Part shown: positions 23,806 to 36,144 of the stretch, piece by piece
Numbering within the stretch: the first letter of the stretch is position 1
Layout of the letters: the number at the start of each line of letters is the position of its first letter
Assembly (NCBI GenBank): GCA_947568835.1
Contig: OX387606.1
Span: 12,896,001-12,960,000 of the forward strand
Length of the DNA: 64,000 bases
Source: Protonemura montana
Lineage: Eukaryota; Arthropoda; Insecta; Plecoptera; Nemouridae
Reading direction: 5' to 3'
Notes under the pieces: model-generated
What the model saw: only the letters and a program-made list of their open reading frames with translations
The model's database searches: none
Told to the model about the DNA's origin: nothing
Translations under genes and position numbers: made by a program

Positions 23806-24725
23806 TCGAACTTCAACCCCAACCAAGTTATTCTACCTGCTAGAATTAGATAATCATAGGATACCGAGTCCCCATCCCAACCCACCCCTCACTTAGTTCA
23901 CACAATGTATACTTAAATTAGTGTTATTAATAAAGAGTAACACATGTATAGCGTTCGTTACAGGGTGAAGTGTGTTATGTATGTCCTTCAATTGATGTGA
24001 TTGAGCTTGATTTACAAAGTACTCAATCACTTCAAGAGGTATGTTTATCACAAAGGGGTGAGCGTATATTGCACCTTCAAATTTGTGTGCGAAAAGTTTT
24101 TATTTCTTCCAGTTGCAGCGTATTTTTCTGTAATAAATCGATCACGCGAAGACATTTAAATCCACGATAAAATAGAGCCTATCTCAGAGAACTTACTCTA
24201 CTTTAACTTACCATACAGCACCCTCTGAAAATGAATCCAGTTTCATTTATTTGACATAATTTCCTTATTCTTCATTCTCACTTCACCAGTGAACGCAATC
24301 TCTCTTCATTTCAGCGACCGTCGCTTCATTTTCTTCCTTTGTTTCAAACCTTTTCTCTGGATTTCCGTTTTCTTGGCGAGCATTCGAGGATTTTCTCAGC
24401 TAGGGCAAGAAACGCAATCTTCTTGATAGCAAGGGTAGGTCTCGTTCGCTTATCTTTGCCCATTTGCTGGTCTCGCCTTTCTTAATCAAATAATTATCTC
24501 GATATCAGCCTCTTGTGAAACCAATAAGAAAGTATCCAAGTCATCCCATCGCGCACTATCAGGAAATCACGCACTCAGAAAAAAGAAAACGAAAAGCCCG
24601 CTTTTTAGCGTCATTCTGCACGCACACACGGGGAAAGCGAAACGCAACGCACCTATATAACATATAATCGCATGACATTTTGGCAAGAACGTTAACCGAA
24701 CCCATAGCTACAATAATAACAGGGA
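23806..24725. other. Non-coding stretch
   Basis: No gene recognised. The C-rich to AT-rich transition near 23870-23900 and the short frames on both strands look random. Confidence 0.3.
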
Positions 24726-24960
24726 CAGTGGTTCAGTGATTACTGTGCTTGCAATTACAAGCAGACCTTGTTTAATGAATGAATAAAGCCGTGACCACAG
24801 TGCCGCTGACTTCGCTATATGGCGTCGGTGGCGTCGGTGGCGTCGGGGTTAGTTTTGATTTGATTGTGGCTAGCTGACATTGCTGACGACGGACGAGGGG
24901 TGTATCTACCCAGTACCCTGTGTCTTTGTTCGACTCCCCGTGCGGCAATATCACTTATTG
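24726..24960. repeat. tRNA-like / SINE-like segment containing a GGCGTCGGT tandem repeat
   Basis: TGGTTCAGTGATTAC (about 24729) resembles a pol III A box, and TTGTTCGACTCCCCG (about 24926) resembles a B box. Their spacing of about 200 bp is too wide for a tRNA. Between them lie three units of GGCGTCGGT (24821-24848). The 14-mer ATATGGCGTCGGTG also occurs at 2920-2933 in another repeat-like segment. I infer an old SINE or composite repeat. Boundaries are approximate. Confidence 0.35.
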
Positions 24961-27628
24961 CTAGCCATGAAGCTACCAGGGGCTGAAACAAAACACATCA
25001 AACACCAGGGGGTGCATTCGAGCTAACTCTAATTCAACTTTGGAAACAAAAAAGTGGTTTTTATAGAACATAATCAATTTGGTGTCGATTTGACTATTCG
25101 TTTTGCACAAAATGGTTTAGGGTTGTATGTTTTTTTTAATTAAACTTTGATATTTTATGCGAACGTAACGTGGCAATTCTTAATTTGGCCACTTATATCT
25201 TCACTGAGCAGTGCGTTTCTTCTGATGTGTTTCTTCTGCTTAGCCGCTATACTCCAAATTAAATTGCAGACAGAACCAATTTCTTGCAATCCTCATTTTG
25301 CAGTTTAGAGAATTGTAAGCGTTATTATTCCACAAGCTTTCCCTCTTTTTTTTTTAGGGCCAGGAAAGCAGTTTTAGCATGGCACATCCCATGTTACACC
25401 TGATTCTCGGAGCTAAAACCATCTAAGAAGACGATTTCTTTCTTACCTCTTTACGCCGAGTTGCAATCCGCAACTAGAGCGCGCTTGTGTCTTATTAAGG
25501 GGTCCAGGTTCGACCCTAGTGACTGGCACTCTTAGTTGGGGGCATCCTTAGATTATTCACGTCTTGAATGAGATTTCTCTAGCCCAGGAACAATATCGTA
25601 TCGAGGCTGACACCTGAGCAGCTCGGAAGTTTATTCCTTGTTTTGTTGCTAAAGTAATTAGGCATCCCTGGAAATGGTAATGTATTGTAATTAGGCTGGT
25701 TCAGGGCTGTGCACCTGTTTAAAACACGTCCAGGACTTCCAGGATCGTGAAGGATGCAACAATTCAGGGCTATGACCTGAACGTAGAGATTAAGATTGGG
25801 ATGACGTAGATGTAACATCCAAATAGATTGTATTTCTTCCTTGGCATATATAGTGATTCAGTTTTGAATATATTGAATCTTTGCTAATATCATACAGTTG
25901 CTTTATTTGTATACCTATTACCTACTTTAAACTAGTTCAATTCAATTCCATTTCCATCAGAGTCATCAGCGTTTTCCTAAAAATTATACCATAGTCGCGT
26001 TTTGGTAAATTACATATGATGCTTACATTCCAACGTTCCCTTACGGTCTAACCTATTCTTAATTCTTATAGACACTTGATCAGAGAACTTACGTTACAAA
26101 CAAGGTCCATTGATTGGTGTTATTTAGCATAACTAGCACGTTTGAAACTCGATAAGAATTTTCACGTGTTGGTGTGTAGTGGTGGATTTTATTGCGATTT
26201 CCCTCGCTCGGCCATTATGTGCACGCCTGTCGGTGTGAGGTGGGAGGCATGCAACCGGAGCTACATTTTTGTATGCAAAGTTGCCTCGAACGACCGGTGT
26301 ACTGCGCAGCGTGGTAGGTAGGGACGTACGAGCATTGCACGCGTTGCGTTGCATTGCATTGCGTACGAGCGCGATAAACCCAAACACAGAGCACTGCATA
26401 CAGTGGAGAAAACTGGTGCGAGAAAGATCATTCCATTTGGGGTGGTTTCGCACTAGTTCATTTCTTGCAGAAAGTTGATAAAAATGGTAAGCAACAAGAC
26501 AAAAACATGCCAGTGTGTGTGGTGATGTAAATAGGCTATCCAAAGAGAATGTCTGACTAAATTTAGCATAGTACGTAAACGAATCCTTCGCGAATCTCCT
26601 AATGTCTAAGAAAAGGGAATGAAGAATGCATAAGCAACGAATTATACTTGAAACATATTTTTTATGAGCGTAGGGAGCGAAACAAAAATTAAATTTGACT
26701 ACCCGGGATAAATACGGAATGTTTTTATTATTATTTTTTATTTTTTTGTGTGTGTTTGTTTGCTAAACGGCTAAACCGATTTGGATGACACTTGCAGAGC
26801 ACCTTCGAAATTTTTGAAGTCTTTCGAAGAATAAGTTTTTGAAAACAATAGGCTTTATGGTTTTGTTTTACGGTAGGTTGAAATTCGCAGATACAGTTTA
26901 CATAGACACATTTTTACAGTACGAAGCTCAAAGTGTTTCGTCAACTGAAAGTGCCAAAAGAAGTGTTAGGGGATACCCCTTTCCAGAGAAAAATACATTA
27001 ATTACGGATAAAATAAAATACGCGCATCTAAAACGAAACTAAAATTGAGTTCTCCGAGCCCTTGTGAATAAAAAAAAATCACTTTTGCGCCTCATACCTT
27101 GACGTTTAATTTTCGCATACATTTGGAAATGTTCACCGTCCAGTGGAAAGCGCATGTGAATTTTCCGATGGTTACCTTCTCATTTCGCGTCCACCCCTCG
27201 TGCAGCTCGCTCACCCGCGATCTCTAGTGGTGGTAATGTCGAGCAATAACCTGGTCTCTGGACGCCTTCCCCCCTGGCCCCTAGACGTAGTAACTCGCTA
27301 CTACCAACGTAAGTGTAATATTGATCTAGCCCCCTTCCCGACACCCCCTTGCCGTTTCCCGTGCTGTACTATGCCATTGAGGCGATAGCGCCATTCTAAC
27401 GTGTAGGTCTATAGCCAAGTGATAGCGTGGAAAATGTAACACACACACCATATAACAGTGTCGTAACGCAAAAGACGTGAAGCGAAAAAATTGTCAATGG
27501 TTTTTGAATCTTGAAAAGATCAAGATGTGTAAAGTAAAATGGAAATCTTGATACATGCTGGTACTGCCTTGGCAACGTGCATAAAGGCGAAAATTAATGA
27601 AATTTCTGAAATTTCAATATCGTTTTTT
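24961..27628. other. Non-coding stretch with small repeats
   Basis: It holds a tRNA-like B box with arm (CCAGGTTCGACCCTAG, about 25506) without a matching A box, and a GCGTT/GCATT pentamer array at 26341-26363 in a CpG-rich patch. The minus-strand frame 26133-26543 overlaps that array and shows no domain. Nothing else supported. Confidence 0.35.
26341..26363. repeat. GCGTT/GCATT pentanucleotide array
   Basis: Four tandem pentamers (GCGTT twice, then GCATT twice) followed by a partial fifth. Confidence 0.75.
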
Positions 27629-27979
27629 TTACGATAGAGTGAAAATTCCCTTTGTGAATATCCAGAAGCCTGCTGCTGAAAAAAAGAGCGCCATCGATGT
27701 CTCTGGAATGGGCGATTTTAGGCAATGTATTGTCTTTATCGCAGAGCACATTCGGTTGTCTAAAATGCCCGTTCCAACAGTTTCAACATATAGCCCTTGA
27801 CGTATTTGCGCGTAGATCCTGATCATCCTGATGGCTTCGCATTTCTCATCAAACCACGAACAAGGATAGGGACGTCCTCCAGGACTCGCAACCTTAACAG
27901 TTCCTGGAATCAATGAATCTCCCGCGACACGCACGCATGTATTGCTCTCCCCATCTACAGGATAAGGCTCTACTATCAT
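27629..27979 (-). CDS. Unidentified open reading frame, 116 aa, possible retroelement fragment
   Basis: An ATG-to-stop frame starts MIVEPYPVDGESNTC, preceded by an in-frame stop. A central stretch, RPYPCSWFDEKCEAI, loosely resembles the PWW-x-EC-x-A linker found after the endonuclease domain of LINE ORF2 proteins. That resemblance is weak and by eye. No flanking reverse-transcriptase motif was found. It could be a small gene, a decayed transposon piece or chance. Confidence 0.2.
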   Translation of the reverse strand: MIVEPYPVDGESNTCVRVAGDSLIPGTVKVASPGGRPYPCSWFDEKCEAIRMIRIYAQIRQGLYVETVGTGILDNRMCSAIKTIHCLKSPIPETSMALFFSAAGFWIFTKGIFTLS

Positions 27980-30900
27980 AACATGGTTTGAGCAGAAAAT
28001 TCAAGCCTCGCGGAGCCTTGTTCCAAGATTATATCTTGAATCTTGATTTCGTTTAGAGTTTGGATCACGGACCTGGAAAATTGAACGAGCCCCGAAATGA
28101 CCAACCAGCAACGTATTTTCATTATAAAACCGAGGAATGAAAAAAAAAAAGGGGATTTAATTTAAGTTATTCAAAGCGCTACAAATAATCTCTGTAATCC
28201 TGTTTTTAGTATGGTCGGTCTCGTTGTTGGATTTCGAAAACGGCAAGTACCTACCCTCTCTGGCACTTGAACCATGCCGCAGATACAGAGCGCAAAAACA
28301 CTGTGATTTAGTGCGCCATTCAGTGATCCCATTGGTACAATGTTTGGCATGCACATTCGAATTGCCATTGTATTGTACCTAGTTTTGTGCAGCTAAACCC
28401 CCGACAGACATATCCTGTGTGGCTGGAGTATTATATCGCTGCTGCTGCTGCTGCTGTTATAGGGAGATACATACATTAATTATTTAGTAAATTGGGTTAT
28501 TTAGTGTGTGGTGAATGCTCAGTGACAAGTTGCCTCGGCATTACGTAATGGCAAACAGTCACACTGCACTGAATGGATACTCTGGGCTTGACAAACTCTT
28601 GGAATGCTGGATTTAACAAGACCATGCTCATAACCATTCCGTCGGAATGCACTCAATGACTTCAAAAAACCTTAATGCTTATCCTATTCAAAAAAGCGGA
28701 TTTGTATTAATTACAAGTAATTATTCTCGTTACAAGTATAGGGGGTGGTCCCGTATTCTTCGATTAAATACGAGCACATATGCCTTAACCATTTAACTCT
28801 TAAAGCAAATACAAATATTGGATTGAAATTTATAGCCAAGACCTATGCCACATATCTTTTCCCCGAATGTAATTCAGATTGGGCTAGGAATAGGATGAGT
28901 TAGGTTAGGAACATTCGTCGGTGTGGTTCATGGGGGTGGCAATTCGAAGAAGCAATGATACTAAGGAGGAGCTTTCTTGGATAGCTTTAGCTCCTAGAAG
29001 GGAAGGGACACATTTATTTACTCGATGTCTGCGGGTTTAATTGTGGCTAACAGCGTCTTCCTATCTCCCCTTCCGTGCCTCCCTACTATACCCTATCCGT
29101 TCATCCCTTCAGGCCATCTTTGTAGCTTTCTTTGTAACATCTCAGCTCTCTCTCCTTTAGCCCGCACTTCCTAACATCTCTAATAACATTTGTGCTCATT
29201 TTGTCACATTTAGAAAATTGGGAGCGCAGATAAACCCCTGCAAAGTTATTCTGTCAGTGTGCCAATGTAATTGCTTTGAGCCTGCGGCTTCGGGAGCGTC
29301 GAGTATTGCATCTCGACTTAAGTTATAAGGCGCCTTTCGATATCAGATTGTTTTTGGCGAATGGCTCCTTAGGGCAAGAGTCTGTTTTTGTTGACAAAAA
29401 GAAATATGCTAAATATTTTTACCCCTTGGGATGTAAATAAGAAACAGGATTCTGAAATGTTTCCCAAGAAATAACACCTAACTAATAATTACATTTGGGC
29501 TAGATCACGGAGATTCTGTAATGTATTATCACATTCTTGCTACGCGTGATCTCAAAGTGTGCTAATTTCTTCGCTAATTAAGTAATTACGTGTCTTGCGT
29601 GGCTAAAAACACCTAATACACACCGTAAGTAATGTCTTTCGGCCACCCGCATTGCGTTCTCTTACACGCTTTATCGCACAGCTTGCCAATTTAGTCATAC
29701 CGTGACAGTCCTTGCAAATAATTGCCCCTAACCCTAAATTTTTTTGTTAAGAAACACTTGTTAAGGCGAAATGCTAACCGCTCGAATATTTGATATGCTT
29801 TCCACGCTTTTTGCCTACGTTGTGCGAGTCATCAGAAAAAGGTTTGAATTTTTCTGTCGAGTGTTAACAAATCAAATATTGTTTGACTTTTTCTTGTCGC
29901 GCGTGAGATCTGGACCCCTACCATCCCCAAGGGCAGATGGGTGGCTGCTGCTTGCTTTGGGGTTCCTCGTCGGTGTCCTGAGCCACTGCACTCATGATTT
30001 GCACAAGACATGCTGAAAGAAAGCAGGGGAGAGAAATCAATCCCTTAGAGTAGAAGAAGGTGGATGGAGGAGAATAAGAAGAAGACTGACTGACTAGGCA
30101 AGGGGAGACAAAATGCGTTGGGGGAAATCTTGAGAAAACCGTGAAAATATCTCAAAATGTGAAACCCCCTTGCCATCCACTCACGCCCTATGTGATCTCT
30201 GTTGAATGGCAAAACGCTTGCTCAAGACCTTCTGGGAGCAAATTCGTTCTTACAAATAGTAACTTTTGTAATTGGCAAGTGTAGACACAATTAACTAATG
30301 TCAACATGAGCTAATGTAATTGGCGTCTCAGCCCATCAATCATTTCGTGTATGTCCATCTGTCCAAAGCAATTTTCCAAGTCTGCAAGAGGGCACGTCAT
30401 AATATGTTCAATATGTCATGCCTTGAAATCACAAGACATATAAGCAGGCAAAGCCATAGCGAGGGGCGGCAAAGATCTTGGTGTTTTTGCTGTTAGTTGC
30501 CAAACTTGTAATATCTTCCCCTCTTCCCACATCAATACTTTCCTAACTACAATTTTTTGGTAGTGATAAGACAGAAGCTCTAAACATTTAAGTCCCACTA
30601 TAAACCAAACCTTCTAAACTTTAAAATAGAGCAGACACTGACAGTCTTTCCTATCTAAACGCCTTGTCATCTACTTACTTTTTTTAAAAGCACAAAACTT
30701 TGGTAACACCATCTTCCCTACAACACCAACGTTAGGTTTGTCTACCGATTTTCATGGTAGACTTTTTTGTGGCTGTCATTCCTCCTCCGAGATTGGCCAA
30801 CTTTCATCCCGATCTCGTCACGTGACGAGGATCACCAATGCTGGATGCACGCAAGTCCCAGAGCAATCACCGCAAACCCTGCGCCCATACGCACACACGC

Positions 30901-31254
30901 ACTCATTCACGCTCCACCGTGAACACATAGATACGTGACTTACGATAATCTATCGTGTCTTGCCCTTGCACCCTTCTTTCTTAGACACCCTCGCCATTGC
31001 ATCTCATGCTTACCACTTCTTTATCTGATCTTCATACATGACGGCTATTCTTCTGTGGGTCCCCACTTCCAATAAGAAATCCCGCTATTAGGCTCTGAGG
31101 AATCTTGCTGAGTTCAGATAAAGAATCGCTGTTAAAGTCTGGCTCCTCCACCTTTCGAAACCTCACTGTCTTTGTCTTACCTTGGCTAGATTCTTGGCTA
31201 GTAACTAATGTTGGAGACTTACAAGCTTATTTGAGTTTACACAGTAATAATTTA
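27980..31254. other. Non-coding stretch
   Basis: No supported gene. It holds a (GCT)n microsatellite at 28438-28456 and a purine-rich patch at about 30020-30110. Minus-strand frames near 28157-28368 overlap in two frames and are probably random. Confidence 0.35.
28438..28456. repeat. (GCT)n trinucleotide microsatellite
   Basis: About six uninterrupted GCT units. Confidence 0.85.
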
Positions 31255-31990
31255 TGAGGTTCTTAAGAATACGTCTTCGGCTTGAGATATTTCTGTTTTG
31301 TTTTCTTCTATTCTCTTCTCTAAAAGAGTGGGGGGTGGAAATACTTGGCAAAGAGTGTCTTGGCATAATAAACCATCTTGATATTTTATTGCTACTTTAC
31401 TCCTTTTATCATTCGTCATCTTTACTTTTTCATCCATTTTGTTCGTCTCCGTTTCTCCTCGTTAACCTCAGGGAGTCCCACATTTTCTTATTATATTCCA
31501 TTCTTTTTGTTCTCAGTTTCTCACATTTTTTATTTATTTATTTTTCCTGTGTCCACATTCTTTATCTTTGTTTTTGGTCGTTTATTTCACCCTTCGTCTG
31601 TCTTCCTGTGGGATTTTCGCCGTTCTGCTTTCCTCCTTATTCGTATTTTTTCCCTCCCTTCGTATTTTCTTTTTTTTAAACCCACACGGTACCACTTTCT
31701 TTTGTAGGCCCATCTTGCATTTTACATGGTTCATTTCATTCGGAGCCTGTTTATCAATTTTCATCAGTTCTTTTACATCCCATTTTACTTTCCATTTTGC
31801 ATATTCATCCTGCATGTTCCTGGTTCCTGTTCTCCTCCCCTTTCGTTTCATCCCAACCTTGTCACGTACTACATCCCCTGTGTTCTTCTTTTCTACTTTC
31901 TTTGTTGGGTCCCTGTGAATTTTTCATTTTATTTACCATCTTCTTAGCGTTTCCTTCATTTCACATTCGCATCTGGTCCCGCTCCTTCAG
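31255..31990. repeat. Long pyrimidine-skewed tract (C/T-rich plus strand, A/G-rich minus strand)
   Basis: For roughly 700 bp the plus strand is overwhelmingly T and C, densest at about 31385-31950. Because stop codons need purines, several overlapping plus-strand frames stay open by composition alone, with Phe/Ser/Leu/Pro-rich translations, so they should not be read as genes. On the minus strand the sequence is A/G-rich with Lys/Glu/Arg-rich frames (31582-31851 and 31252-31437). These could be a decayed coding sequence or a purine-rich repeat. I cannot tell which. Confidence 0.6.
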
Positions 31991-34900
31991 TCCTCTATCG
32001 AGACTTTCTCCAGAGTTCATAAAAAATTAGAAAGGGTTCAGGTAGCACGAATGTGAAATATTCCTATTTAAAATACATATTTCTTCTAAAGGCAATTTTC
32101 TCTTGAGCCGTATATTTTAAAAATCCCCTTGAAAAACCAAGCCGCTCCCGAAAAGTCCCTTTTCAACATTTCAGCATTTCTACTCAGCTAAGCCAGTTAT
32201 CCAGCTAAGCCAAAGAGTTTTTGTCACCAACAGTTTCCGAACAAGGCCCACTATGACACCATATTCGGTAGAGCCAGTCTGGAGGATGCCTCACAATCTT
32301 CGTATTTTTTCTGGGTGGTCCAGCGCCTCTCTGCGTGCTAGGGACTCAGCTTGGGGAAGTTGCGACGGCCTGATCTTGTCAGAAGCGAAAGGGTTTTTGC
32401 AGTCGAGAGTCACGCGACATTCGGCAGAGATCTGACTCAAACTGTCGCCACACGGCACCGCTAGCACGCGACCGCGAGCGCACGCCGTTTCCAGAGCAAG
32501 AAAGTTCACCGCTTGAACCCATTAAAAATTATTGCCCATTTGCTCCAAACGTGTTATTAAAATTATGCACGCATGAAAAAAAAAGTTAAGTTGACGTTCA
32601 CCAGATTCAAAAGGTTTTTGCATCCCCGAATTTTTGAACGAGGATGAGTCATGAAGAGTAGGAAAACTTTCCCGCAGGTAAACTCATACGCTAGAATATT
32701 TTAGTGGCTGAACGATATAAAATGTGCAGAGGGGCTAGGCGTGTACGCCACACAACTCCACCAGCTTATGCTTTGGACACATTGCGTAATAATTCACCAC
32801 CCTTAACTTTGGAAACTTCTTGTCTCGGATAACTTTGAACTTATAGAGTAAGGATGGATAACGTGTTAAATATACTATTTGCATGTGACGCGCTTTAGCG
32901 ATTTTAATAAGATGCTAAGCGGAATATGTGAAAACTAGGGTTATATTTGCAGCTGGCCACAAAGTTTAACATGGGTTTAAACTAGGGGTGTAGAATTGGA
33001 CATACCAGATAACAAGGGTGTGTTTTCAGTGATCTTTTTTGTTGTTTTTACTCTTGTTCGTTGTTATTCTTATCTCGTTGGGTGTTTTGCATTACTAAGG
33101 CTCACTCAGCCTCGATGTCTGATGTTATTTTTGTAGTGACTGGACCATTCTCTCACTTTACTAGACAAATTTTGAAAACCTTTCGACGCTTCCCCTTTGC
33201 CCTTCAAGTTCACCCCTGTGGGGCTACGAAGGTAAACAAAGAATCCTGTCTTTAATACTTTGAAATTGTGCTAAAAGTTCGAACTATATAGTTTCATAAA
33301 ACTCATCTTTACTTAAAAATAAAATTACACAAAAAAGTATATCACTTACTTCAAGAAGAAAAAAAAGTCACTTTCTGTGTACTTTCTCTTAAATAGAGTA
33401 GCAATATTCATATCAGAATATTTTTAGTTTCTACTACAGTTGTCAAAAAAAAAATCATATTAAATCCAGTTAGATTTTCATATGCTTTAAAAAACGACCT
33501 TTCTCCAACAATTGCAAATGAACTCGTTTGTAGTTCGTATCGGTGTTTAGCGCGACAAGATATGTGTTCGTCACATCCGGCCCGAGTCCTGTCATGTCGC
33601 TCAGTCGGGCATAAAATAGACTTCAGGACTTGTTTAATGGGATAGGGTTCCTTATTTTAAAAATGCTACACGCTCTGAAATTGGGAGTATGACTAATGGG
33701 TTGTCGTAAGCGTATTACTGTGCTGCTAGGTGGAATAAGGATGCTTTTAGCTTAGGGAATATTTTGGTTAAAATAATTGCCACAGTCAGATATTAATTGA
33801 TATGAATTATCCATGCAAGGACGAACGAGTAAAATAATAAGGCATTTTGCCCGAAATTTACTAGGATCTGTAGAATTATCTACTTCGTGCTTCGCTAACT
33901 TACTTTCAAAATATGTGGTAAGAAACAAGAATCTCAAGAAATAAATATTTACATGATATATGCATTATTTGTGGTAACTTGTTATTTTTTCACTCACCAC
34001 ATGTGTAAAAGGCGCGCGTCTCAAAGGAACCGGGAAGTTTCTCACATGATAGTTTGCTTGTAGCTGCAAAAGACATCCCTTTAAGCTGTTTAAATAGTGC
34101 AGTTATAAATATCGCATCCGGCTACCAAAGAAACATATCAAAACTATTTTTTTATCATCGTGTCTCAAAGGAAGCCAGCATTGGTTGCGATTCGGTGAGG
34201 TCTGTGTTACCTGTCAAGGCTGTCTCTCTGTTGTCAAATGTCAACAAATTCCGATCTCAGGATCATCCGAAGATTAATTCTATTGCTAAATCTTATCTTT
34301 GATCATTGATGTAAATCTAGCAAGGATACTCATCGCATCCATTGCCTTGGCAAAGTTTTATGCTTCTCATGTATTAATGGGATTAGCACTGAAACAAAAT
34401 TTTATTCGAGTTGATGTCTTTGAAAGATTTTTTTTGTGATAAATTATTCAATTGATAATGTCATAAAACGTTTCAAGTCTTACCGGTGACCAAGATTTGC
34501 GATTCAATTCACGGATCACTTGAATATCTCAAAGTTACTCACAAAGATCAAACTCAAAGATAAATTTGAAGTAGGCGCCTACCCGAAATACAAATTAAAA
34601 GTGAAGGAAGTAAAGTCAAAAACTTTAGGAGGGTTGAAGGGCTTCAGTTTTAAGGGTTGATTTGATTAAGAAGTTTCTATTCGCCGACGACTGACGAATT
34701 CTTGGTTTGGATGAGAGGGGATGGAACAGAACAAAGAAATAAGAGGAATTCAGAGAATCGCGAGGAAAAGAAATAGGGAGGACTACCGGCAATTAATGAT
34801 CTTCAATCTAGGTACGAAAATACATTATGTGGGCCCAGGGTGGCTGGGTATTGGAAGGTATTTTTGTTACAGATATATAAAAAAAAACCACATGCAACCC

Positions 34901-35813
34901 ACATAAGATAACAAAACTTTACGATTATGACTTTTGTAATGATGAACCGATTTAATAATACCTTTTCTTTTCCTCGAGAAATGAAATTATACATCTAGTT
35001 GAACACATTAGCCACCTTAAAATATCGGCAGTAATCTCTATGATTTTTTTTTATTACTAGCTTGGATAATAAATATCCACCTCTCGCACTTGGTCATATT
35101 ATTATGATATCTTAATTATGACAGAATGATTAAGGAAGACTTTATTCTTAGAAAAGTTGAGCTGAAATCGATGCCTAGAGCCTAGAAGTTAAATTTCTTA
35201 TTCGATCCGCTCAAGATGAAGAAGAATTTGGATGCGGCAGGAGTTTATGGGTCTACCGAGAAATATTTTCGAATAAGAAATATAAAATTCTCATAAGATA
35301 TGGAAAGAAAAACATGTAAATTATTTAGAGAATCCGTGGGATAATTCGTCTTGAGCAGGATAATATTTTCTTTGACTATATCAAGGGGTTGGTCAAACGA
35401 ATGAAAAATTCAGTAATAAAAACTCAGTAGCATATACAGTGCTGGATTAAGCATCGCAACATTAACATTTCACTAGCAATGTTATCATCATTTATCTTAC
35501 ATTTTATTTAACCCATCGCCACTAATTCAGTTTTAATGTTTCAAATTTCATCTTGTGTGGCGGGCTATAGAAGGAAGTGTGCTGTGTTTAAAATTTCACC
35601 TTTGCGGGTGGCAAAATGTCAATCTCTCCCAAAGATCACACCTCCCTTCGCTAATCTAGCAAGAGATTTAGGAGAAAAGCAATGAGCCCTTCGAATACCG
35701 CAGACCTCAAAATCAGCAAAAGGTCAGGTGAAGGAACTATCATTATTTTCACATTATGTGGTATTTCTGGGCCAGAGCGCCCGGGACTGCAAAGTTTGAA
35801 TTGACGTATACCA
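31991..35813. other. Non-coding stretch
   Basis: No supported gene. Short plus-strand frames near 34054-34302 and 34721-34906 and GC-richer DNA at 32290-32510 show no domains. AT-rich elsewhere. Confidence 0.35.
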
Positions 35814-36144
35814 TACTCCGTTCAACTAGAGAGAACATACTTTTCCGGCAGAGGCGCCACCGGTCATTTTAGGGTAACATGAGGGCCAACTATGATTCTA
35901 AAAAGACACTAAAAATCATTCCGCTGATGCTGCTATTATTCTTTAATTTTTGTCGTATCAGGATGCTTTGTTTTTGGACCAGAACATTTTCTCCTCAACA
36001 TAACAATCTAATTATTTCGCACTTAAAATAATTATTTTAGAAACCTAACCAGTAAAATCAAAACTGAAATATCTTTCATGAGTTGGTAGCAATGCGGGGG
36101 AGGAAGAGGGCAGTCCATACGTTGGTATATTCTCTCACGGAGTA
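35814..36144. mobile_element. MITE family 1, copy B (~331 bp)
   Basis: It starts TACTCCGTTCAACTAGAGAG and ends TATTCTCTCACGGAGTA, so the ends are imperfect inverted repeats bounded by TA, as in Tc1/mariner-type insertions. It is closely related along its length to copy C at 47436-47750, sharing blocks such as GGCAGAGGCGCCACCGGTC and ACATGAGGGCC and the GGTAT-TCTCTCAC end. Both copies lie in the same orientation. It is non-coding. Confidence 0.75.

Noticed and set aside
26133..26543. 136-codon minus-strand frame
   Set aside because: Spans a GCGTT/GCATT pentamer array and CpG-rich DNA. No domain, and a plus-strand frame is open over the same bases.
31254..32030. Five overlapping plus-strand frames up to 141 codons
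   Set aside because: All are open because the strand lacks purines and therefore stop codons. The translations are low-complexity Phe/Ser/Leu/Pro.
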